In this document: positions 39,413 through 50,166 of the stretch, piece by piece
Numbering within the stretch: the first letter of the stretch is position 1
How the letters are laid out: the number at the start of each line of letters is the position of its first letter
Assembly (NCBI GenBank): GCA_032191485.1
Contig: JAVDOI010000001.1
Location: forward strand, 36,809,885 to 36,873,884
Length of the DNA: 64,000 bases
Source: Leptoclinus maculatus
Lineage: Eukaryota > Chordata > Actinopteri > Perciformes > Stichaeidae
Direction of reading: 5' to 3'
Notes under the pieces: generated by a model
Seen by the model: the letters and a program-made list of their open reading frames with translations, nothing else
What the model was told of the DNA's origin: nothing
The model's database searches: none
Translations under genes and position numbers: made by a program

Positions 39413-42108
39413 TCAGGCTTCTTCAAGCTCCACCAGCACACCGTCACAGTCTTTAGGATGGAGGAATATCACCGGTTTCCCGTGAGCACCTATCCGGGGC
39501 TCTGCTGACAGAGTTCTGATGTTCTTTGCTTTCAGGTCCGCTATTGCTGCGTTAATGTTGTCTACCTGCAAACATCAGGAAAACGTGAATCTTTTTTTTA
39601 ACGTTGGCTAGTCTGATACACTCACTATCATACTGATAACCTTCAATGCACAGTAAAGTGTACTGTATTGGTTTCCAAAGTCTAACAAAGTGGCCCTAGT
39701 GGTTCAAATAAGGTTTAAACTGTGCAGATGCTGGCTTGTTTTGTTTAAGGTAGCTTTACTGCCATAATAATGAATTGGAGACAGACACCAATACAGGTAA
39801 TTGACAGTTTAAAAAGTCTGACGACAATTTGTATTTTGGCAAATGTCATTTTTTGTACTGAGATGGACATTTTACAATCAAACCTGTCAGTGCTCTCTGG
39901 TGGAAAAACTGTAATATTGTTTCTACTACTGGATGACTGCTGCACACTTTTCTTTAACATTTCTGTAATGCTTGCTACTTAGCAGTCAACATCTACACAA
40001 GTAATTATATTGGGTATTAAGCTAACATTGGTTCATCTATCAATTGGGCTATTGGATAATTGATTGTTTAATTGATTGATTGTTTAGCTTAGCTTTTACC
40101 GGGGAACCCAAATAAGAAGCAAACCAAATGTGCAAATACACGATATTCCCCTAAACCACACCAAACACTTCAGGTATGAAAGCACTGGAAGTCTTCCACC
40201 AAAAGACCTAAAGCTGGAGTTCAGTGTCTCCAGACTCCAGACCCAAAAGAGCATCTTTGTGATAAAGTGGTGCAGGATGTTTGTTGTTCATGTGCTGCTA
40301 TGTTTTTGTAACATGATACCATTCTCAGGGACATTCTGACTCATCAAACAGGTAAAACAAATAATGAATGAATAATGGATACGTTCCATTCAGGTGTGTC
40401 ACTGCCATCAGCGCCCTGGTGTTGGCCTTGTTCACAGAAGACATTTCAACATGTGACAGGAGTAGTTTCAAAATAATTCTTGCATAACATAAAAATCTTA
40501 GTGACAGGTGCAAAAACTCATGACTCAACAAGAAAACTAAAGAATCCTGGACACTGTCCATCACTTGAACTCACTTTGTTTTGGTACTCAACAGACATGT
40601 CACAGGAGGAAAAGCACAGGTGTGAAAAATAAAATGAATGATGGCAGAATTATAAATACCTGGCTTCTTTGGTTTCAGGATTCTGCTATTGTGCATGTTG
40701 GCTCACTGTCACGGCTTACTGATGAGCCATCAATTATGTAACACCTGGGGTTGTCCAAGTATGACAAGTCAAAATGTCTGCTATGAAAAAAGCCTACTGA
40801 GCATGCTGGCTCACTAGCACACATAAAGGGAACGGACCTGTGTTGTTAGTTGTGCCTGTGCTTCTTCTGCTATGACAGATAATGTTTGCAGTGAGAAAGT
40901 TATATTCAAGCTTGACTGAAGGAGAGTTAGAGTCCTACATAATGCTGATCACATGTACCTGATGAAGTGTCCACTGAGTGTAATCCCTATGACAAGTTAT
41001 CAATGCTGTCTCACCTCAATACAAATGTGGTGCATCCCTCCAGACTTGTTCTTCTGTAAGAAGCCAGCGATCGGGCTCTTCTCCCCCAGAGGATGGAGCA
41101 GCTCCAGCTTAGTGTTGCCGAGCTCCACAAACACTGTGTAGACGCCGTGCTCGGGCACGGGCACCTGGTCACTCACTGTGGCCCCCAGCACGTCCCGATA
41201 CAGAGCCGTGGCCTTCTCCATGTCAGGGACAGCGATGGCAATGTGGTTCAGCCTCCCGAGCTTCCAGAGTGACCCAGGAAGGCCCTGATGGAGGGGTGCT
41301 TTTGTTGAACGTGTCCTCAGGAGTGTGAGACGAGAACATCTGCGAAGACCTGCCACTGAATAAACACATTTAAATATAGTGAGATTAGTTGTGGCTATTG
41401 TTTTGGAACAATAGTCCTAAAACTCTCTTAGTCTTAGTCCACACTGTCTGCTATTTTTCAGAGTAAACCCGAGACATATTTATATGGCTGCATGTATTCT
41501 AGATGTATTATGCATAATTTCACACCTTTCCCCAAATTCAGCCTGGCATTATGTATCTTTGGAATCTCCATTAGATTTCAAAATAAAGGTCTGTGGTTTT
41601 GAACATAGTCTGTCTGCATAGCATGCGTTTGATGATTGATACACATACAGTAGTTTATAACACAATTCCAACACTCCATTAGGGAGTCAAGCTTATGCAA
41701 TATTACAGCGAACAGCTATGACATTTGTCAAATGTTAAGTTTTAGGGTTTCAGAGAGTTCAGCTCTACCATTTCAAACCTGACTTGAAAAAAACCGTTTG
41801 TAGATTGGTGAATATAAGAGTCTGTACGAAAGTTATCTTAGCATGTATTCAGATATAAGTAATACAGTCGTTTTACAAAAAACACAAAAAAGTGTCATGT
41901 AACGTTACCCGAACATTGCAACAAGACAAACTCATGATGTAACGTAAATAGGGACAGTAACTTTGTGTGACGCAGCTGATGTTGTCGTCTTGTTTTTAGG
42001 TTTAACAATAAATAATTTGAGGACGAACCAATAACTGATAAAAGTATGCGTTTGGTTTTAAAATAATGATTTATACCAACCTGCAACCTTCAACACAACG
42101 GACGCCAT
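39413..42108 (-). CDS. mcee: methylmalonyl-CoA epimerase, mitochondrial
   Basis: Converts (2S)- to (2R)-methylmalonyl-CoA in the propionyl-CoA to succinyl-CoA pathway of the mitochondrial matrix. Three exons on minus: 42108-42081 (28 nt), 41355-41015, 39565-39413, joining in frame to 173 residues (human 176). The first 35 or so residues are Arg/Ser/Leu-rich with no acidic residue, a mitochondrial targeting peptide. The glyoxalase/VOC fold follows, with putative metal ligands in LNHIAIAV (H47), MHHICIEV (H118/H119) and the C-terminal VELEEA (E169). Intron 2 (39566-41014) and intron 1 (41356-42080) hold nothing recognised. The gene shares a divergent promoter with mphosph10. Confidence 0.97.
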
Positions 42109-42176
42109 GTTTGTATGTCGGAACCAAAAGCAGCAGCGGACGAGTTTCTCGGTGAGCCTGTTTACCTGCAGCACAG
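42109..42176. promoter_or_regulatory. bidirectional promoter between mcee and mphosph10
   Basis: Only 68 bp separate the mcee ATG (minus) from the mphosph10 ATG (plus). Both transcripts must therefore start within this gap or inside each other's first exon. No TATA box is visible; the GC content is moderate. Confidence 0.75.
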
Positions 42177-45100
42177 ATGGCTACGCATGTGGGAGAAACG
42201 ATGGCCAGTGGAGATATGTTGAGTGTGCTGGAGGAGTGTGTAAAGACAATAAATAGCACCACAGCACAACCAGAGAACTTTCTGAGGTAAGTGTTTGCTG
42301 TCTGTGTGTTTGTGTTGTTGAAAAAGTGGTTAAATGTTGTTAACGCATGTTTGAAGAGAAGAGAAGAGTTGGAACTAGCTAACCGTTAGCTAAAGCTAAC
42401 TGCATGCACTGCTAACCGGCTTTGATACTTTAGGGGGTTTGGGGAGGGTATTAGAAAAGTTAGTACCGAATTATTCTAATTCTAATTATTCTTTATCAAC
42501 AACTAGCCTGCATCTAGACTGATAGTTTACTACAATATCAAGATTTCATCGATATAATAGACTAAAGTGGACAGCTGACCCTACTACATTAACGTTAACA
42601 CAGTTGTGTTTCGAAATGTTCATGGCAAATGTATTTATATAAGTTAGCACATACAGCAACATATTATTAAACATATTTGCTGTGTAAAATAGCACCTGCG
42701 GTCTTTTATTTAACATTCATATGTTATTATACAGTGTAATTTATTATACAGAAGTAATAAACTATTGTGGCAAAAACCCTGAAACTGACTCTTAAAGAAA
42801 TCTTAAAATACCAAATTGTTATTTAAAAAAAAAAAGAAAGACATACCACTAGATAATAACTACATAATTCAAATTTAAATAACAGTATCAGAGATGAATG
42901 TATTACATTTTGTTGAGGCGTTGAGTACTTTTACAAACTCTATCATTGACCGTGCACTCATCAGACTTCCTGTCTTTTGGACGAATACAAATAAAAAACA
43001 CCCTATTGCTTCTAATAATACACCAGACGTGCCATACTGACAGTGTGTTTTCACTTTTTCAGCCTTCAAGATGGCGTGGCAGAAGACTTTACCTCCATCA
43101 CTAAGATCCTGTATGACCTCCGCAAAGCTGAAGAGCCTGCCGATTATAAAGGCAGCCCGTTGGCTCAGCTGGTGGTGGAAAACTTTGATGAAGAGCAGAT
43201 CTGGCAGGAGCTGGAGCTACAGAACAACGCTGTAATGAAACACTTTAAAAATGCAGCCGATGAGGCTTTGTCAAATGAGACATTAACAGTGCTGGTAGAG
43301 GAGGATGAGGAAGAGAATACTGGGGAGGCAGAAGTAGAGATGGATGATGAAGAAGAGGAGGAGGAACCACCCAGACAGTCTAAGAAAATGGCTGCTAAGG
43401 ATAGGGCAGACGACTACACTGAGGAAGACTCTGATTTAGATTTTGATGTGGACGCTCTGGAGAAACGAGAGAAACGGAAGAAGGAGATTGGAAGGAAAGG
43501 CTCCAAAACAATGGTGGTTCCCTCTGAGGTAGATGATACATTCTTCAAACTGTCGGAGATGGAGTCGTATCTGGATGATATGGACAAGCGAGAAGGAAAG
43601 GAGGACAAGAACGAAGATGGGCTCGACTATTTTCAGGACCTGCACTCCGACGAAGACGACGATCTCGACTTAGAGGAAATACTTTCCACCCAAAAGAAAA
43701 AGAAAATCACTGTATGTGTTTTATCACTTTTCTCACAGATTCTATTGTGTCCTGATGGTACAGAATACAGAAAACGCATGTATTACTGTTTACATTCTAG
43801 GTAAAGAGCTCAAGGAATCTCAAGTACAAGGACTTCTTTGATGCTGTGGCTGGTGAACCAGCTAAAGCAGATGACCAGTCAGATGGCGAGGATGACAGCA
43901 TGGATAGAAGCCGTGAAGAAGGTGGAGAAGAAATGTACGACGAGGCTGATGATTATGATGGTGAAGAGGAGGGTGACGATGGGTAAGTGTGATTGAAATT
44001 ATGTAATACGTGTAATTATGTGTGAGAGAAGCTTGTGTGGTTGATTCCAGCATGTTTGTGTCTACCCTTTGCCAGAGATGAAGAGACCCAAACATCTCAT
44101 AAGAAAGTCACCTTTAACTTCTCTGAGGACAAGGACAGCGAAGGAGAGGACGTGGTGGACATTTTTGGAGGAAAAGCTCCAAGTTCAGCAAAATCTGAAT
44201 CAAAGTCATCATTTGAAAAACGGCAAGATAAGGTAATCAGGTTTCAAATTTGAAATCCAAAATCCAACACCCAAACAATACTTTACTCCTCACAGTGAGC
44301 AATATACAAAAGTCTTTCTACAACCCACCCTTTTCTGTTTAGGAAAATAAGCCAACGTTCTCTAACAAGAAGCAGCCACACAAGAACTAAAACTAAATGT
44401 AGAATTAATCCTTCAATCTGGAAATAATTATCAATGAATGAGAGGAAGATGAGTAAGAATCTGATCAGACATTTGATGACAAATGTCGGCTCTTGACTTT
44501 TTTTCCGACGCAAAACACATTTCTGTTGGTACCTGAAAAGCATTGAAGTTTGATATCCAGCTTTAGCTGCTTAATCAGTGTAAACCAGTCAACCTTCGAC
44601 CAAGACTGTGTTCAGACCGACCGTAGGTCTCTGTGATAAAGCACAGCCCTCTCATTTATTTAAAAGAGGCCAGTCCAGCGACACAGCAGTGGTAGAGATG
44701 GCTCTGGCAAAACGGTCATCAAGCAAAATAGTTGAATTAGAATTTTGCCAAATCAAATGTGTACGTGTACATTCCCAGTGGATATTGTTTGCCTCTAACG
44801 ATATATTGATGAAATGAATTAGAGGTTGCAAGATGCACATTTCTCTCTCTTTCTTTCTTACATAAAGTGACCAGGACGCTTACTCGGAAAACAGACCTAC
44901 ATGGTCAATTGCCATCACATTAAAGGGGTGCATGTCTGAAAGGGCCCGAGAATCCTTTAACTTCATAGATCTGTTCCTCAAACTGGACTTCCTGGATAGT
45001 ATTTCATGCCCCCATCAACGCAACCCCTTACGTTGTTTTAGTGCAGGGTTGATGTCGGTGTGAATGCTCGCGAATGGCGATTATTATATCCTTTTTGTTT

Positions 45101-47935
45101 CTCTAACCTGCAGATGTCAGAGAAGATAGACGAGTTGGAGAAAGCCGCTCTAGCAGCGAAGCCGTGGCAGTTGTCAGGAGAGGTTACCGCACAGACTCGT
45201 CCAGAAAACAGCATGCTGGAGGAAAATGTGGAGTTTGAGCAGACAGGCAGGATGGGTGAGTGACTCTTCTTCTTTTGTGAGTTGCATTCTCATGTTGGCA
45301 GATTTATACAATTATTCACACGGTTATGAATTAAGGTTATTAAAATAGGGAGGATTTATTTCTGTGTACTTCTTCAAATCCGATAACAAGCTTTTATCTT
45401 TGGTCTTGTAGCCCCTGGTATCACAGAGGAAACCACACTGCAGCTTGAAGACATCATCAAACAGAGAATTAAAGACCAGGTTAGTCACCATAACTTGTCT
45501 TTTATATATTATTGTATATCTGAAACAAATGTAACAATGGATTATAACCCAGTGCCTTTGACTTGTGTTTCTGTAAGGCGTTTGATGATGTGGTCCGCAA
45601 GGAGAAACCCAAAGAGGAGGCGTTTGAGTACAAGAAGAGGCTAACGTTGGACCATGAGAAGAGCAAGCAGAGTCTAGCAGAGATCTATGAGCAGGAATAC
45701 CTCAAGCAGAATCAGGTTTGACTTTTATCTTGTTTTCACTGCTGTTCCAACGCATATGAACCGGTGCTGCATCATTTCTCTCTATTTTTCTGATTTCAGC
45801 AAAAGACAGAGGAAGAGGAAAAACCAGCTCATGTAGAAATTCAAAAGCTTATGGACACACTCTTCCTAAAGTTGGACGCTCTCTCCAACTTCCACTTCAC
45901 ACCCAAACCAGTAAGTTTTGCCTTTATATTCCTATAATATTGAGATTGACTGTCCTTCAGAAGGCTTCTGAAAGTTGTAGAAGTTAAAGTGTCACAGAAA
46001 GAAATCGCAGCCTTATTTAGCAAAAACCTAATTTGTAGGATTTTTACCCTAGATCTAACTCTTGCTTGTGACATCTTCTGTTTAATCTGTGGTTCTTAAT
46101 GCATTCAAAGTTTTGAGACATAACGTGAATATATAACATGCCATCCCCTTAAAAAACATGTGGTTTGTAAATAGTGCCAATGCATAAAATATAATAGAAA
46201 TGAATTGTAGGGATGCACCGATCACACTTTTTCAGTCTCAATACCTGGATTTTGGGTATCGGCCTACACCCAGTACTAATCCGATACCAGAGTTTCATTA
46301 ATCAGCTGAATGCCTCACCAGGTGGAAGTGACTGAGATCTTTCTCTTATGGCTAAGGCAACATCAGGCTTGAGTTAAACATTGTTTTCTTAACTTTGTAA
46401 AACTAAATGTAACAAATAAATACAGATATAAACTTACTGAATTGTTATTAAAATAATAAATCGCACACCAGCAAATTGGTAAAAAATCTTCTAATCTCAG
46501 CTGGAATTACAATTAAAGTGTAAACTTCTTCTTTTTTTTAATTTAGCAATAAATTGGTCAAAACTTACACACAAATTTCAAATTCCAATGTATATCGTAT
46601 GTAAACATAGAATTCCATTGTATAGATCAACCTCCTTGTCACCAATCCTCAGTCAGTATCCCCATATCGGAGCATCCCTAATAAATAGTAAATGTAAAAG
46701 GATTATTTTGACAAAAACAGCAAGCCAGTGCCGTGTTTAAAACCCTGCATTCATGTTTCCCTTTGTCCACAGCCCGTTCCCGAGGTCAAAGTGGTGTCTA
46801 ACATGCCGTCTGTCACAATGGAGGAGGTGGCTCCGGTCAGCGCTAGTGATGCTACGCTGCTCGCACCAGAAGAAATCAAAGTATGTCATCAATTCATTTT
46901 CAAACATTAATTTTTATCTTGGTATATTTAGTTACACAGCGTGTTTTAACAATGCTCTGCTCTAACCACAGGAGAAGAATAAAGCCGGAGAAATTCTGGG
47001 TGATACTGAGAAGACGTCAACAGACAAGAAGCGCGACAGACGCCACAAGAAGACGGTTAAGCGTATAAAGATCAAGGACAAAGAAAAGAGGCAGAAACTT
47101 AAAGAGGCCAGTGGAACTGGGGAGAACAGAAAGCTGTCAAAGGCCGAAGTCGCAGAAAACCTGAAGAAACTCACAAAAGGAGGCAAAGCCAGGATACTCA
47201 AGGTGAGTGGCTTCTCTCATGTAGTCAGTATCCATTTAGCGCTTTTGAGGTATTTGTAATTTATTTCAGCATTCAGATTTTATGCTAATTCTAATTCTCT
47301 ACATTACAGAGGAAATATTGTACTTTTTACTCTACCTCATTTGATATTCATAGTTACTAAGATTTTACACACAACTTATGAACAATATAAAATATGATGC
47401 ATTGTTACAGATAATCTACCCAGAAGTATAGAAAATAATTAAAATGAACTGCCTCTTGACCAGCGACAACATTAAAACGTATCAAAAATAATCCGTAAAA
47501 GCAATCGCATAATATTTAAAGTCGTAATGTATCACTGATGAAAGCCATTTAGCTGCATAGCGGGTATTTTAATTTTATAATACAGGACTTTTACATGTAA
47601 CAGAGAACTTTTACATTATAGTAGTGGTACTTGGTTGATTACTTGTGTGTTAGTTTCATATGTCTGCCTACGCTATCCAGGCACATCACATCTTCATGCC
47701 AAAATAATTACATGAATTCTTAGCGAATAAATAAAACTGTATGTTCCTGAGGTGACTCAATAAACATGGTGTTCTTCTGTTTCAGGACGAGGGGAAGGAC
47801 AAGGCTCTGCGGTCCTCTCAAGCCTTCTTCTCTGAGCTGCAGGACCAGGTTAAGAGTCAGATCAAAAGTGCAAAGGACCAGTCTTCAAAGAAGAAGAAAC
47901 GCAAAGAGGTTTCTGTCAGCAAACTCAAGTTATAA
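42177..47935 (+). CDS. mphosph10: U3 small nucleolar ribonucleoprotein MPP10
   Basis: Nucleolar component of the small-subunit processome. With IMP3 and IMP4 it acts with U3 snoRNA in 18S rRNA maturation. Eleven exons: 42177-42286, 43063-43711, 43801-43982, 44076-44232, 45114-45255, 45412-45479, 45578-45715, 45800-45910, 46773-46880, 46972-47202, 47786-47935. All junctions keep frame, giving 681 residues, which I recall as the human length. The middle is very acidic (Glu/Asp runs, about residues 95-345). The C-terminal half has the conserved MPP10 blocks [39 protein letters not shown] and [12 protein letters not shown], and the end is Lys-rich (...VSVSKLKL). I took the first ATG; a second in-frame ATG lies 8 codons on. 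Poly(A) AATAAA at 48054-48059. Introns 8 and 10 contain dispersed repeats. Confidence 0.98.
46209..46681. mobile_element. non-autonomous TIR element in mphosph10 intron 8
   Basis: Starts TAGGGATGCACCGAT and ends ATATCGGAGCATCCCTA, an inverted terminal pair. The interior repeats 'pattern then GATACC' fragments and is AT-rich, with no transposase. Ends of this type are common in teleost non-autonomous DNA transposons. Flanking 8-bp sequences are not identical, so the target duplication is decayed or the borders are slightly off. Confidence 0.7.
47285..47645 (-). repeat. dispersed teleost repeat, copy 2 (mphosph10 intron 10)
   Basis: Contains the inverted form of the 34.2-kb repeat (AAATATTGTACTTTTTACTC at 47312-47331) and the phrase ACAGGACTTTTACATGTAAC (47583-47602). 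Confidence 0.55.
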
Positions 47936-48053
47936 CAGCTGTGATGGTTTGTTGTGGAAGATCAACATTTTATTGTACAGATTCTTTTTTTTATGAGAAA
48001 GCTGAAATATATTAAATCTGAAAGTCCTTGTTAAATTTTTCCATTTTCATTAA

Positions 48054-48059
48054 AATAAA
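48054..48059 (+). terminator. mphosph10: mphosph10 polyadenylation signal
   Basis: AATAAA about 120 bp past the stop codon. Confidence 0.75.
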
Positions 48060-49440
48060 TGGAGAGCCCAGTTGTGTTTGTTTGGCAATGAGTAAAGCAT
48101 TTTCAACTAATAATAAATGTTAATTCACATGAAAATATTGGAGCACTTTACTTTGTGGAAAGATGAATGTACAGAGCCTGTGTGAAGAAGGTTGTTCACT
48201 CGTGGTATTTATTTTGCTCAGAAAATTTTAAATATACACATACAGTGCAAATAATCACACGGTGTATATATAGGCCTACATGTTTATATTGTCTGTGAGC
48301 GCATTATTGGCGAAAACCTAAAGATCAGATCATTACCTCAAACATCTCGCCGTAACAATCTAGGATAGTAAGTGTGTATTAGGCTACTCTAGATCAGCCC
48401 TTTTTAGTGGCTGATAACTGAAGCCACCGAACATCAAAGAACACATTAATCTGGTACAAGTATGACATCACACGGTGAGAGATGGTATAAAGTTGTCGCA
48501 TCTCAAAAGTAAAGGTATGAACAAATACCCTAAGGCAGTAATACTCTCCTAATAATCTTCCCTGCCTCAGTCAAACTAAGATGGTCACAGTTAAATGTAT
48601 CTAGTATCAAATTGTACCATATTTAAGTATAAGAATGAAAAACAGACATTGTAAAGAATGGTTTCTTTCAATGTCTAATGTTGCCTGCAACAACTAACTA
48701 CCTTTGATGGAAGATTATTTGGATACTTAACATAAAGTAAAAGTAATTCCAATGTGTACAAAAAAAAAGTCTACAAGTCCTGCGGTCAGAGTTGTCCCTA
48801 AGTATAAGTAAAGAAGCATTAGTGGTGAAAGTATCGAAAGTAAATAATGAACTACGCAGACCCTGTGAGTTATATATTTTCAAAGATATATTATTGGATT
48901 ATTATTACAGGGTAATAAACATGTAAACAGTTGTTATAGCTAGTCGAGGTGGAGTTAATTTTATACTGTTCCTTTTATCCACCACATTTTCGCGGCTGAT
49001 TATATGTTTTGTACGTAAAGTCTTTGACAAGTATCCAGTAACTGAGGCTGTTGAATAAATGAAGTGGAATAAAAGGCACAATATTTTCCTCTGAAATGTG
49101 AAGTATATTTCGTAGAGTAACATAAAACACAAAAATGTGTAGCATGAATGTAAAAAAACCCACATTCAAATATTTTAATTAGAATATAATATAAACAATA
49201 AAGAAGAAGAAACTGAATAGAAGTAGCACCCATAAATATAAAGGAAAACTACATTATATTTGTCCATGTAGAATAGCCACCTGGTGCAATACAAAAGGGA
49301 ATACTTCTCTCTGAAATATGATGCCGTAAAAGTAAAAAAAAAAAAAGAATTACCTTAAGTTTTAAGTAGTACTGCTTAAACATTGTAGCAATGAATAGTA
49401 CTTCAGTGTACTTGGGTCACACCTGTGGTTGAGTATGAAG
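48060..49440. other. mphosph10-ist1 intergenic, largely repeat
   Basis: AT-rich; from about 48.6 kb it resembles the repeat family at 34.2 kb (for example GAAGTGGAATAAAAGGCACA at 49060 and AGTACTTCAGTGTACTTGGG at 49398). No gene seen; overlapping minus-strand open frames at 48.9-49.2 kb are AT-rich noise. Confidence 0.55.
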
Positions 49441-49467
49441 ACCCCGCCCCTCCAGATATTACTCCCA

Positions 49468-49495
49468 TGACGTCACTACAGATCATTACGGAAGT
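49468..49495 (+). promoter_or_regulatory. ist1: ist1 promoter: CRE and ETS sites
   Basis: Perfect TGACGTCA (49468-49475) followed by CGGAAGT (49489-49495, ETS type), TATA-less. Non-coding exon 1 ends at 49562 before GTAAGT; the second exon begins at 50154. Confidence 0.6.
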
Positions 49496-50166
49496 AAACC
49501 GGGCGACGAAACCTGACAGAAACCCAAATAAGTTGGTGTCTACGCTTGACTAATATTTCCAGGTAAGTTATGGGGCATCTGTACTAACTGTTGTTTGCTT
49601 TAAAAGTGTCCCATTCTCCAAACTACTTGAGTGTGTTTGATCAGTTTGATTTGTTTTTGCTAGCTTTGAGAGAGAGCTAGTTGACGTTATGCTAGTACAG
49701 AACAGACTGCTAACAAAGCAAAGGCTAGCGAAAAGACAGGTTTGGCAACATAGACCCAGGGGTTTGTTTCTAAACGGGTATATCATAGTATGGATTAGTA
49801 AATAGACGAATATCTGAGAAATCAAATGGATAAGATGATAAAGTCTAAAATAGCGTGGCGTAACTTAGCCGCTTTCGGTGTCCGTTGCGTCAAGCTAAAG
49901 CTAACTGTTTTGAACAGTTAAACGTCTGTTGATTACTAACGTTACGTAGGTTTTGTTAGCACGCTAGCTTAATGTTCTCGTGTGTGTTGTATTTGTTTGG
50001 AGTAGTTAAATCTGCGGAGTCATTGTATCGAGAGGGGTTGGTCATGCTCACATGATTAAGTGAGTCACTGGATCAGAGGTGAGGAGGGCGAGGTTAGATG
50101 AACTCTGTAGGCTGGTTTGGGTTTGTGTTCCTCTCATGCTCTCCTGTTCATAGGTAGTCTGTCATC

